Assembly: GCF_001426375.1 (NCBI RefSeq)
Contig: NZ_LMEO01000045.1
Location: 577,715 to 641,714 of the forward strand
Origin: Paenibacillus sp. Root444D2
GTDB lineage: Bacteria; Bacillota; Bacilli; Paenibacillales; NBRC-103111
Length of the DNA stretch: 64,000 bases
Direction: 5' to 3'
A program made the position numbers and the translations under genes. Below the pieces are notes generated by a model. That model saw nothing but the letters and a program-made list of their open reading frames with translations, was not told where the DNA came from and ran no database searches. Positions 41,978 through 49,616 of the stretch are shown here, one piece after another. The first letter of the stretch is position 1. Each line of letters starts with the position of its first letter.

Positions 41978-43657
41978 CTATTGATTAAGCGACGACTTCA
42001 GCTTCTGTACATTTCGTTCATAGGCTGCTTGGCGGCTAGCTACGAGAGCTTCATACTCTGGATCCTCGGTAATGCTTTTCATAAATTCGGTGAACAGTTG
42101 ATCGAATTCAGCATCCGACTTGGACATCAGCAGCTTTGGCAGGGTCTCGGCCCAGAGCCGCACGTTTTGGTCTTCCGCAATACCTTCCTTCGTCGTCGGG
42201 TCCGGATCCAAATTATCGAACTCGGCCATGCTGATCGTCTTGCCCCTCGTCCAATCGGCAATTTGTTTGGCAGGCTCAGCATCCATTCCCGTCATCCATG
42301 CTAGATTCATGTTCGTATCCATTAACATCCAGTACATATAAGAACCGCCATATTTGCTATCGAACGCTTTACGGTCGGTGTTGAGCAGATGCATGACCTC
42401 CGGCAGGAACTGATCTTTGCCGTCTATCGTATCGTAGGTAATGCCCTTCTCTCCTAAGTACAGATCCTTGTTTCCCTCTTCGCTGAGCAAATAGCTAAGG
42501 AAGGCAATTGCCCGTTTCTTATCCTTGACATTCTTCGAGATGAGCGTCACCGTCCAACCGGAGACGCCATTTCCTGCAAGTGTTGGCGCATCATTCGCAT
42601 CATTCGCCGGACCATCAATCGCGATATACACCTTATTCGGGTCCTTCTGATACAACGCTTGATTAATCTCTGTAAAATCAGACCACTGATACAGCATGGC
42701 AAAATAGCGCCCTTGCGATATTTTTTCATCCTTCTCCAATCGTTTTTCATCAATATAGACATCTGTCGGCATCAGCCCGTCCTCATTCGCTTGGCGGAAC
42801 ACCTTCAACCATTTCAGATAGGTTGGATCGCTTCGGCGGTCGTACAGTTTTCCGTTTTTCTGCTGCGGAATGGCTAGAAAATTCTGAAGATACGTATCCA
42901 GCGAAAAGTTGCCGGTTTCCGTAAATTCATGCAGGCCGATCGGAATGAGCGGCTGGCCATCCACTTCCGGAAACTTCTCCTTCGCAGCCTTCAGCGCGCC
43001 TAGAAACCCTTCCGGCGTGCTCATATCCGGCTTCCCAAGTGCTTCATACATGTCTTTCCGAACAACAAAGGTCTGATTAGACGTAATAAGCTTACCATAT
43101 TTTCGATAATCCGCAGGGGATGATGATGCATTCGGGTAGCCATACACATTGCCGTCAGCCTGTGTATACCAGCTAAGCTTCGCGGGGTCTGCGACTTTAA
43201 TAAAATAAGGATCATACTGATCCGCTAGCTTATTCAATGGAAGCACCATATCTCCCTTAATCATCTTCAACACGGCATCCTCGTACCAGCCTAGCGTGAT
43301 GAAGTCAGGGAGCGTCTTTGCTGCCATCATCGTGTTGAGCTTCTCGCTGGCGTCGCCAGCAGGCGTGATAAAGTTCAAGCTGACGCCCGTCTTCTTCGTT
43401 ATATAATCGGAAACGACGTTTCCTCCCCACTTGCTGGTGAACCAATCGAAATTGATATACCAGTCAAACGTAATCGGTGTCGTGTCCAGCTTCCAGGCAG
43501 GCTCATCCGGAGAAGGCTTCATTGGAGAAGCATCTGCTTTCATAAGATTGGCGTTGGAGTTCGTATGATCCTCAGCAGTATTCCCATAACAAGCTGTTAA
43601 CGTCAAACACGTCATCATAGCTAGCAAAAGTATTACTGAATTACGCATTTTACCCAT
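41978..43657 (-). CDS. Large extracellular sugar-binding lipoprotein (LplA/YtcQ type), module 3
   Basis: Solute-binding protein of 559 residues with a signal peptide and lipobox LTAC (Cys about 23). It resembles the large Paenibacillus LplA/YtcQ proteins normally encoded beside LplB and YtcP permeases for oligosaccharides. Typical segments: TFDWYINFDWFTSKWGGNVV, PDFITLGWYEDAVLKMIKGD, PLNKLADQYDPYFIKVAD and a C-terminal helical region. No permease genes are present; the operon continues into the kinase and regulator. The promoter carries a tandem AraC-type operator. It may be the sensory subunit of the kinase or serve permeases elsewhere. Confidence 0.9.
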   Translation of the reverse strand: MGKMRNSVILLLAMMTCLTLTACYGNTAEDHTNSNANLMKADASPMKPSPDEPAWKLDTTPITFDWYINFDWFTSKWGGNVVSDYITKKTGVSLNFITPAGDASEKLNTMMAAKTLPDFITLGWYEDAVLKMIKGDMVLPLNKLADQYDPYFIKVADPAKLSWYTQADGNVYGYPNASSSPADYRKYGKLITSNQTFVVRKDMYEALGKPDMSTPEGFLGALKAAKEKFPEVDGQPLIPIGLHEFTETGNFSLDTYLQNFLAIPQQKNGKLYDRRSDPTYLKWLKVFRQANEDGLMPTDVYIDEKRLEKDEKISQGRYFAMLYQWSDFTEINQALYQKDPNKVYIAIDGPANDANDAPTLAGNGVSGWTVTLISKNVKDKKRAIAFLSYLLSEEGNKDLYLGEKGITYDTIDGKDQFLPEVMHLLNTDRKAFDSKYGGSYMYWMLMDTNMNLAWMTGMDAEPAKQIADWTRGKTISMAEFDNLDPDPTTKEGIAEDQNVRLWAETLPKLLMSKSDAEFDQLFTEFMKSITEDPEYEALVASRQAAYERNVQKLKSSLNQ

Positions 43658-43998
43658 TCATAATGCTCCTTCGTCTGTGTAGGTTGGCGAACTAAATGTC
43701 CTATATATAGGAAAGTGGTGATCTTGCCATACGCAAACAGGCTTCCAGCCGTGCAGAACCCTCCTGATAGTATAAAGGTTACTGCAAGAAAAATAAAGAG
43801 CTTAGATTTTAAGTAGGGTTACGATATTTCAGGTTTCTTAAGCCGCCAACGCTAAGCGAGCACGACAAGGAAATATTCCCTCATCTTGCTCGTGTTCGTT
43901 AGCCATGATGTTCTAGTTATGATTTATTACGCGATAGATCATCGCAGCTGCTATAGGGCAAAATAAGAATGTCTAATTCTTGTCCTACTTCTTCATTA
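43658..43998. other. Intergenic region with module 3 promoter
   Basis: About 340 bases between LysR 2 and the module 3 binding-protein gene. The right half contains imperfect inverted sequence (GCGAGCACGACAAG / CTTGCTCGTG) that could form a stem, without a T run. The left half holds the tandem operator and promoter. No coding sequence is seen. Confidence 0.5.
43800..43833 (-). promoter_or_regulatory. Tandem AraC-type operator upstream of module 3 binding-protein gene
   Basis: Minus-strand CCTGAAATATCG at 43822-43833 and TTAAAATCTAAG at 43801-43812 are spaced 21 bp, with the shared spacer AACCCTAC. A TATACT -10-like hexamer lies about 38 bases after the second repeat start. The same arrangement occurs in both 117-bp repeats. 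It is the best candidate binding site for the module 3 regulator. Confidence 0.6.
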
Positions 43999-44892
43999 TT
44001 ACAGCACTGCTTGGACATATGAATTCATCTCTTGAATGAATTTGCGTACAGCGGACCTCATAGTAACGGAATTAAGATATACAAGAGATATATCCCAACA
44101 TGGAACTTTGCCTTCTAATTTTACAATACGCAAAGAATCGTCCCTTAGACTTTCGAGCAAAGATGTTGGTATAAGAGCTGCTCCAAGTCCATGACGAACC
44201 CCATGAATCAATACTGAAATGGAGGACGTTTCTATTATCGACTTCAAGGTAAACCCATAAGAGGAACAATGCATTTCAATTAATGAATTGTTTTGTTCTC
44301 GAAACATGATCGAATTCATTTGCTTCAAGGATCGAAAAGGAATCGAAGATTTATCGGCCAAAGGATGTTCTGAATGAATCAATAGCGCCATTTCTTGTCT
44401 ATACAAATGAGTCGAAATAACCGAAGCATTAGAAATCGGATTTGCAGTGATTCCAATGTCTACCCTTTGCTCCAAAACTTTATTCTCGGCATCCTCTGCA
44501 GCGATAATCTTCAATAAAATATTCGGGTACTTTTCGCGAAATCTCATGAGATAAGGAGCAAGATATCCAAGCTCAGCAGGACAACATCCAATAGAAATTG
44601 TTTCTCTAGATATATTGTTTCGGCCGTATATTTCATTTCGTGCCTCTTCAAGAAGATTCATAATAGCATTGCCCTTATTCAAGAGAATTTTCCCCGCTTC
44701 CGTTACTTCAACTCCTCTACTTACCCGATCGAACAATGGAATATTATACTCATCTTCCAAAACCCGAATTTGCTGACTTAGTGTAGGCTGAGTCACACCT
44801 AATTCTTCTTTAGCTTTGGTGAAACTTCCCGATTTGCATATTTGAATAAAATATTCAAGCTGGCGAAGCTCTATATAGATCACCCCGATCAT
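43999..44892 (-). CDS. LysR-family regulator 2
   Basis: LysR regulator paralogous to the one at 36996. Winged-helix segments are LRQLEYFIQICKSGSFTKAK and TQPTLSQQIRVLEDEYN; the effector domain follows from about residue 105. The start is unclear. The ATG at 44892 gives seven residues before the canonical LRQLEYF, a longer ATG at 44952 adds unlike sequence, and no candidate has a strong ribosome binding site, so a non-ATG start nearer to LRQLEYF is possible. Like LysR 1, it lies inside the group of stress genes sharing the 27-bp operator and is preceded by the 117-bp repeat. Confidence 0.88.
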   Translation of the reverse strand: MIGVIYIELRQLEYFIQICKSGSFTKAKEELGVTQPTLSQQIRVLEDEYNIPLFDRVSRGVEVTEAGKILLNKGNAIMNLLEEARNEIYGRNNISRETISIGCCPAELGYLAPYLMRFREKYPNILLKIIAAEDAENKVLEQRVDIGITANPISNASVISTHLYRQEMALLIHSEHPLADKSSIPFRSLKQMNSIMFREQNNSLIEMHCSSYGFTLKSIIETSSISVLIHGVRHGLGAALIPTSLLESLRDDSLRIVKLEGKVPCWDISLVYLNSVTMRSAVRKFIQEMNSYVQAVL

Positions 44893-44992
44893 TCCAGAAT
44901 AGGAAAGTACTGATGTATGAAACCGCCCCCAAGTGCCCATCCCTGTTCTCAAGGTACACTTGCGTATTTTGCATCCAAAATTCCCGTATCGG

Positions 44993-45109
44993 GTGATTGC
45001 TGGACTTTGTAAACATTATATCAAGGAACCTGTCATGTAATATATCCGCTAGATTTCAGGTGAAGGTTGCTAGATTTTAGGGTTGGTGCGTTGGGAACAC
45101 TATGTGTGT
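44993..45109. repeat. 117-bp direct repeat, copy 2
   Basis: Second copy of the repeat at 38006-38122, same orientation, about 100 bp upstream of LysR 2. The flanks differ completely from copy 1 on both sides, so the boundaries are sharp. The tandem AraC-type operator is conserved in it at 45048-45060 and 45069-45081. Confidence 0.92.
45048..45081 (-). promoter_or_regulatory. Tandem AraC-type operator in repeat copy 2
   Basis: Two minus-strand copies of CCTRAAATCTAGC spaced 21 bp, followed about 40 bases later by TATAAT. Oriented toward LysR 2. Confidence 0.6.
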
Positions 45110-45122
45110 AGTCTGAAAATAT

Positions 45123-45157
45123 GAAGAGCCCGCTTCTCGATAGGAAGCAGGCTCTTC
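45123..45157. terminator. Terminator after the flavin reductase gene (bidirectional form)
   Basis: GAAGAGCCCGCTTC and GAAGCAGGCTCTTC pair with one mismatch around a 7-base loop. TTTT follows on the plus strand and ATATTTTC on the minus strand. The gene at 45257 (minus) is the obvious user. Confidence 0.75.
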
Positions 45158-45256
45158 TTTTACTAGGTTTTTTATAAAATCGGATTACTTCTGAAACATC
45201 GCTCGCGCAAACGCTGCTTCGAACAATGCTGTTACTTCAAAACGACGCTATTGGGC

Positions 45257-45874
45257 CTACTGAGGCTGAGGCCGCTTTATTGAAAATCGTTCTCCGAGCT
45301 TCGAATAGAAATCTCCTGCGAGCCTACTTACTGGCTGAAGTTTATTAGGATCAATCCGGCCTTCCTGATATAAAGATTCATGAATATGGAAGTGAACGAT
45401 GCGCCCGATCAATAGATCGCAATCTGGCATTGCTGTATTCCCTCCAAGAGGTATCGCCTGCTCGAGGACACACTCCATTCTAATCTTGGCTTCAGCTACA
45501 CCTGGAACATCAATTGCTGTACTAGGAACAGGAGTTAATCGGGCCCATTCGACTTCACTTTCGTGTGACGGCAGGTTGACCGCCGTTTGATTGACGGCCT
45601 CAATATTGGACTCATCTGAGATGTGAACGACAAACGCTCCCTTTTCTATCGCATTTCTTGAGGTGTCTTTCTGTTTGCCCTGTTGCCGTTGTACGGAAAT
45701 CGAGAGCATGGGAGGATTCGATGTAACGATATTAAAATAGCTGAAAGGGGCAGCATTCAGTATACCGTCTGTCGATAGAGTCGTCACAAACGCAATCGGC
45801 CGAGGAAGAATGCTCCCGCTTAGCAGCTTATAATTGTCCCGTTCCGTTTGATTGTTGGGATTGATCGATATCAA
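45257..45874 (-). CDS. Flavin reductase-like FMN-binding protein
   Basis: Split-barrel flavoprotein of 205 residues (flavin-reductase-like/flavoredoxin family, YwrF-like). Signature: SILPRPIAFVTTLSTDGILN and APFSYFNIVTSNPPMLSISV, the FMN-phosphate-binding part, with DCDLLIGRIVHFHI later. TTG start at 45874 with GAAGAAGGG upstream. Third gene after dioxygenase copy 2 and the MhqD-like hydrolase, all on the minus strand. It may supply reduced flavin or reduce quinones in the same stress response. Confidence 0.88.
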   Translation of the reverse strand: MISINPNNQTERDNYKLLSGSILPRPIAFVTTLSTDGILNAAPFSYFNIVTSNPPMLSISVQRQQGKQKDTSRNAIEKGAFVVHISDESNIEAVNQTAVNLPSHESEVEWARLTPVPSTAIDVPGVAEAKIRMECVLEQAIPLGGNTAMPDCDLLIGRIVHFHIHESLYQEGRIDPNKLQPVSRLAGDFYSKLGERFSIKRPQPQ

Positions 45875-45911
45875 TGTTACCCTTCTTCCACATATAAAGT
45901 ATGAGAACAGG

Positions 45912-46523
45912 TTAGGAATAGAAATGCTTTTTGAACCATTGAGCTGCCGCTTTGGCTTCTTGGTGCGTTAGCTGATGACCCGCATGTTCCCAGTGTATTT
46001 CAACGGAAGAGCCTGCACCTTCCAAAAGCGACTGCAGTTCTCTGGTTTCTTGTTGAGAAGAGATCGGATCATTCGTTCCGGCACCAATAAATATAGGGAT
46101 TTGAGCTAATTCGGGAAGTATTATACCCCGACGAGGAACCATAGGATGGAATAGAATCGCACCTCTTAATGCATTCTTACAATGAAACAAGAGGCTCCCT
46201 GCAATGTTCGCACCGTTAGAATACCCTACGGCCACGACATTCTGGCGGTCGAATTCATATTGGTTCGCTGCTTGATCAATGAATCCGTTCAACTCTTCCG
46301 TTCGAAACAAAAGGTCCTCCTCGTCAAACACACCCTCAGCCAATCTCCTGAAAAATCGAGCCATGCCATTCTCCTGAACGTTGCCTCTGATACTTAGAGC
46401 ATTGGAGTCCGGGGCGATCCTTTGAGCAATCGGCAATAAATCGTATTCCGTCCCGCCCGTACCATGTAATAAAAGAAGCGTCGGCAGCTTCGGACTTGAG
46501 CCTTTTCGAAAAATATATTTCAT
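45912..46523 (-). CDS. MhqD-like carboxylesterase/hydrolase
   Basis: Alpha/beta hydrolase of 203 residues in the phospholipase/carboxylesterase family. Catalytic residues: Ser in AVGYSNGANIAGSL (about 102), Asp in GAGTNDPISSQQ (about 153) and His in WEHAGHQLTHQE (about 184); the oxyanion region is LLLHGTGGTEYDL. B. subtilis MhqD is induced with dioxygenase MhqE by hydroquinones. Here the ATG overlaps the stop of dioxygenase copy 2 (ATGA), so the pair is translationally coupled. Likely cleaves ring-fission products, by inference. Confidence 0.88.
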   Translation of the reverse strand: MKYIFRKGSSPKLPTLLLLHGTGGTEYDLLPIAQRIAPDSNALSIRGNVQENGMARFFRRLAEGVFDEEDLLFRTEELNGFIDQAANQYEFDRQNVVAVGYSNGANIAGSLLFHCKNALRGAILFHPMVPRRGIILPELAQIPIFIGAGTNDPISSQQETRELQSLLEGAGSSVEIHWEHAGHQLTHQEAKAAAQWFKKHFYS

Positions 46524-47467
46524 GGCTTGAACGACTCCAATTCACGCACTTGAATGGGAGGCAAGTTCTTTTCAATTTCACCACGATTGCTTTCGAACCA
46601 TTCTGGCAGCATTAAGGCCTCACCTAAGTGATCTTGAGGTTCATCCTTAGCAAAACCTGGCGGGTCTGTCGCGATTTCAAACAAGATGCCGCCTTCTTCC
46701 CTAAAATAAATGGCATGGAAATACTGCCGATCAATGATCGGTGTAGGGTGGAAGCCGCTATTCTCAACATGGCTTCTCCATGCTTCGTGGTCTTCATAAT
46801 CCTTTGCGCGCCATGCAATATGATGAACCGTACCAGCTCCACTTATGCCCCACTCCATTGCCGCAATGTTTACGTCAATAACATTACCAACACTCCCTGT
46901 CGATCTATAGCGAATAAAATCCCCTTCTTGGTTCACCTTTTGAAGACCCAAGACTTGCTCTAGGACATTCATCGTTTTTAAGGGTGCGGTACTATACAGG
47001 ACAGCGCCGCCAAAACCTTTGATAGCTTTATCAATTGAAACACCACCGAACGACCACTGACTCAAATCCCCTTCCTCGCGCTCCACAATTTCTAGCTGTA
47101 AGCCATCTGGATCTGAAAATGTTAAGTAATTCTCATCAAACCTCGTCTTCAAAGAATAAGGAACATGAAAGCTTTCAAGGCGCTCTTTCCAAAAATCGAG
47201 TGCACCTAAAGGAATGACATATGTTGTTACACCTACCTGCCCTCCGCCAATACGCCCTTTATGACCTTCATAGGGAAAGAATGTAATTATGGTGCCTGGA
47301 CTGCCTGCTTCATTACCGAAATATAAATGGTAAACTTCCGGAGCGTCAAAGTTGATCGTTTTTTTTACAAGTCTCAGACCTAGTACCCCTGCATAAAAGT
47401 CCACATTTTTTTGGGCATTTTTTACAAAAGCCGTTATATGGTGGATCCCATCTGTATGTTTTTCCAT
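46520..47467 (-). CDS. Ring-cleaving dioxygenase, MhqO/MhqE-like, copy 2
   Basis: Near-duplicate of the dioxygenase at 34120-35067, with the same length and long identical runs at both DNA and protein level. Start at the ATG at 47467 with GAGGAG about 9 bases upstream. Metal-ligand segments are present: IHHITAFVKN, AGTVHHIAWRAKD, GGILFEIATDPPGFA. Differences cluster in the C-terminal third and surface positions. The upstream 125 bases are also conserved, including LysR operator E. Unlike copy 1, it leads an operon with MhqD-like hydrolase and flavin reductase. Confidence 0.93.
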   Translation of the reverse strand: MEKHTDGIHHITAFVKNAQKNVDFYAGVLGLRLVKKTINFDAPEVYHLYFGNEAGSPGTIITFFPYEGHKGRIGGGQVGVTTYVIPLGALDFWKERLESFHVPYSLKTRFDENYLTFSDPDGLQLEIVEREEGDLSQWSFGGVSIDKAIKGFGGAVLYSTAPLKTMNVLEQVLGLQKVNQEGDFIRYRSTGSVGNVIDVNIAAMEWGISGAGTVHHIAWRAKDYEDHEAWRSHVENSGFHPTPIIDRQYFHAIYFREEGGILFEIATDPPGFAKDEPQDHLGEALMLPEWFESNRGEIEKNLPPIQVRELESFKP

Positions 47468-47550
47468 TTTGCAAACACTCCTCGCATGATCTTTTAATTG
47501 TTTATGTTTTATCATATTGAAATTATTATTCATGAACAATTCCATTATTT

Positions 47551-47577
47551 CTATATCATGTATAGTCATTAGCTATA
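47551..47577 (-). promoter_or_regulatory. LysR-type operator E, upstream of dioxygenase copy 2
   Basis: Minus-strand match to TATA-N8-CTAT-N6-TATAG. It contains the perfect dyad CTATA-TCATG-TATAG. Same distance from the start as operator A, and part of the conserved upstream block shared by the two dioxygenase copies. Confidence 0.85.
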
Positions 47578-47596
47578 TTTTCAAGGGCGAAGCTAA

Positions 47597-47623
47597 TATA
47601 AGCAATATCTATATGAGATATAG
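47597..47623 (+). promoter_or_regulatory. LysR-type operator F, upstream of the small haem-oxidase-like membrane protein
   Basis: Plus-strand match to TATA-N8-CTAT-N6-TATAG with perfect dyad CTATA-TGAGA-TATAG. It lies 20 bp from operator E in the opposite orientation, within the divergent region, and about 140 bp upstream of the gene at 47762. The DNA here has diverged from the copy 1 region, yet the operator is retained. Confidence 0.8.
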
Positions 47624-47761
47624 TCAGATTCATATTGATAGTTGCCTATCAGTGCTTATAAGATAAAGTTGAATAAACTTCCAATTGAAAGAAGTTTAAG
47701 TTTTAGGATAATTCCCGGCCGGATGAATTGTTCTTTATCACATTAACAAGGGGGAAATTCT

Positions 47762-48172
47762 ATGGGAGTACGTTTTTTAAAAATGGCAGTCGTTTATATT
47801 TTGATTGGTATTTGCATCGGTATTTACATGGGTACAACACTTAACTTTGCATTAACAAGCGTACATGCTCATGCAAATCTTTTCGGGTGGGCAACATTGG
47901 CTCTTTGCGGATTTACCTATCTTCGATTTCCCAAAGCAGCAGAATCGCCTCTAGCGAAGTGGCACTTCTGGTTGCAAGGCATCGGCCTGCCCATCATGCT
48001 TATTACCCTCACTTTAATGGCCCATGGCTACGCTCCAGATTGGATTACCACGTTAAAGCGTATCGGTGAAGCAGTAGCTGGAACCGGTATCTTGATATTT
48101 GCGGTCAATGTTTTTACTAACGTAAAAGCAATGGACATTCATAATAACCATACGCATGATGTTTCCATGTAA
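47762..48172 (+). CDS. Small membrane protein resembling part of a haem-copper oxidase subunit I
   Basis: Protein of 136 residues with four probable membrane helices (about 6-26, 38-56, 70-88, 100-118) and a His-rich tail. The motif VHAHANLFGWATLALCG resembles the haem-ligand region of cbb3/NorB-type oxidase subunits and is characteristic of a family of short stand-alone proteins annotated as cytochrome-c-oxidase-like. Whether it binds haem is unknown. Start preceded by AGGGGG. A cytochrome c fragment follows directly, suggesting a lost respiratory partner. Confidence 0.75.
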   Translation: MGVRFLKMAVVYILIGICIGIYMGTTLNFALTSVHAHANLFGWATLALCGFTYLRFPKAAESPLAKWHFWLQGIGLPIMLITLTLMAHGYAPDWITTLKRIGEAVAGTGILIFAVNVFTNVKAMDIHNNHTHDVSM

Positions 48173-48173
48173 T

Positions 48174-48268
48174 ACTCAGATATGTTCTTAAGCGGTGGTA
48201 TGCCTGCTGGAATCCTCAAAGGGGATGATGCTCAAAAAGTAGCCGTTTGGTTAGCTGAACATAAATAA
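48174..48268 (+). pseudogene. C-terminal remnant of a c-type cytochrome
   Basis: Reading from 48174 in frame gives YSDMFLSGGMPAGILKGDDA then QKVAVWLAEHK and stop. This matches the end of small Bacillus-type cytochromes c (the Met axial-ligand region MPAGxLxGxDAxKVAxWLAxxK). The CxxCH haem-attachment half is absent. It sits just downstream of the oxidase-like membrane protein. Confidence 0.7.
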
Positions 48269-48305
48269 TCCGATTAAAAAATCTGAAGAACAAGGGGGTA
48301 GGATC

Positions 48306-49541
48306 TTGGTTAATGAACCGTTGTCCAACTCGTCAAATTTCTCATTCATTACCGTCGTCCTTTTCTGGTGTAGTTTAGTTGTAGTATCTTGTGTGTATTT
48401 AACGATCCCGTTAATAACGGTTTTTGCAGACGTATTCAAGGTGTCGTCTTCTCAAGCTGCTTGGGCTGGCAGTGCCTTTTCGTTTGCTTTTGCAGGTGGA
48501 GGTCTGTTCTTTGGCGTTTTATCCGATCGTTTTGGGCGAAAAAAAATGATGTTGTCAGGGTTACTATTGCTAACTGTAATAACTCCTCTAATCGGAAGTG
48601 TCAGCAGCTTTTCTTGGCTTGTTGCCCTCAGGGCCATCCAGGGATTAGCAGCATCCATGTTCCCTCCGTCTGTCTTGGCCTACGCCATGGAAATGTTTCC
48701 GATAAAAAGAAGAATAACCATTATTGGGTTCATCAGTACGGCATTTTTAATGGCAAGTATCGTTGGACAAATATATAGCAGCTATATTGTTTTATTCTTT
48801 AATTGGTCTTATATTTTCTATATTCTTTTTGCGGTGTATTTAATATCCTTTATCTTGATTACCTTTTTTGTTCCAAACGATAAAACACAACAACCAGATG
48901 GCAGCTTTCTTTCTGCCTTTTTGCGAATAGGCTATATATTTAAAAGGAAGAGTTTACCTCTTTGCTACATCATTTCTGCTACGCTCTTTATTTCGCTTGT
49001 TGGTTTTTTCACGACACTTGGAAGTTATTTAAACAGTTCGCTCTTCGGATTAAGTCACCAAGATATTCTATGGGTCCGTGCGGTTGGTATTATCGGAATG
49101 CTTGTAGCACCGTTTGATGGAAAATTGGTTGCGAAAATGGGAGTCAAAAACGTTTTATGGTGTGGATTGATCTTTGGTGGAATCGGCTTGGGATTGTTAG
49201 GCCTCTGGCCTAACCTCATTTTTTTAGTTTCGATGAGCGTCGTGTTTATTATTGGAATTTCTATGGCTCTTCCCGCATTGATCTCACTAATTGGTCAAAT
49301 TGCTGGGGAGATCCGGGCGATCGCGGTTTCGTTCCACATGTTTATGGTGTTCATAGGTGCATCACTTGGGCCGATTCTTTCGATTTATCTAATCAATCAC
49401 GGAGGCTATTTACTCTCTTTTGAGGTATTAGCTGGATTGTTAGGTTTGAGCTTGATTGTCCCCTTGTTTATTCGTTTAGAAGAACCACGCAGTTACTCAG
49501 CATCATCCCAAAACGAGACCTACGCGAAATCAGCGAAATGA
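48306..49541 (+). CDS. MFS transporter (probable drug/metabolite exporter)
   Basis: Major facilitator superfamily protein of 411 residues with twelve hydrophobic helices. The loop 2-3 motif GVLSDRFGRKKMMLSGLLLL is typical, and motif ALRAIQGLAASMFPPSVLAY follows in helix 4-5. Closest in form to YfiS/YybF-type exporters. TTG start at 48306 with GGGGG about 6 bases upstream. Lies between the stress operator F cluster and catalase; substrate unknown. Confidence 0.85.
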   Translation: MVNEPLSNSSNFSFITVVLFWCSLVVVSCVYLTIPLITVFADVFKVSSSQAAWAGSAFSFAFAGGGLFFGVLSDRFGRKKMMLSGLLLLTVITPLIGSVSSFSWLVALRAIQGLAASMFPPSVLAYAMEMFPIKRRITIIGFISTAFLMASIVGQIYSSYIVLFFNWSYIFYILFAVYLISFILITFFVPNDKTQQPDGSFLSAFLRIGYIFKRKSLPLCYIISATLFISLVGFFTTLGSYLNSSLFGLSHQDILWVRAVGIIGMLVAPFDGKLVAKMGVKNVLWCGLIFGGIGLGLLGLWPNLIFLVSMSVVFIIGISMALPALISLIGQIAGEIRAIAVSFHMFMVFIGASLGPILSIYLINHGGYLLSFEVLAGLLGLSLIVPLFIRLEEPRSYSASSQNETYAKSAK

Positions 49542-49616
49542 TTCGGGATCGTATCCGGTAAATCCGGTTCACCAAGGCTCATCGTTGTACTCATTTATTA
49601 CTTTGGAGGTTTGTAC

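Noticed and set aside
45180..45250. Minus-strand codons reading EVTALFEAAFARAMFQK after the flavin reductase
   Set aside because: They could be the tail of a lost gene, but the segment is too short and I recognise no family.
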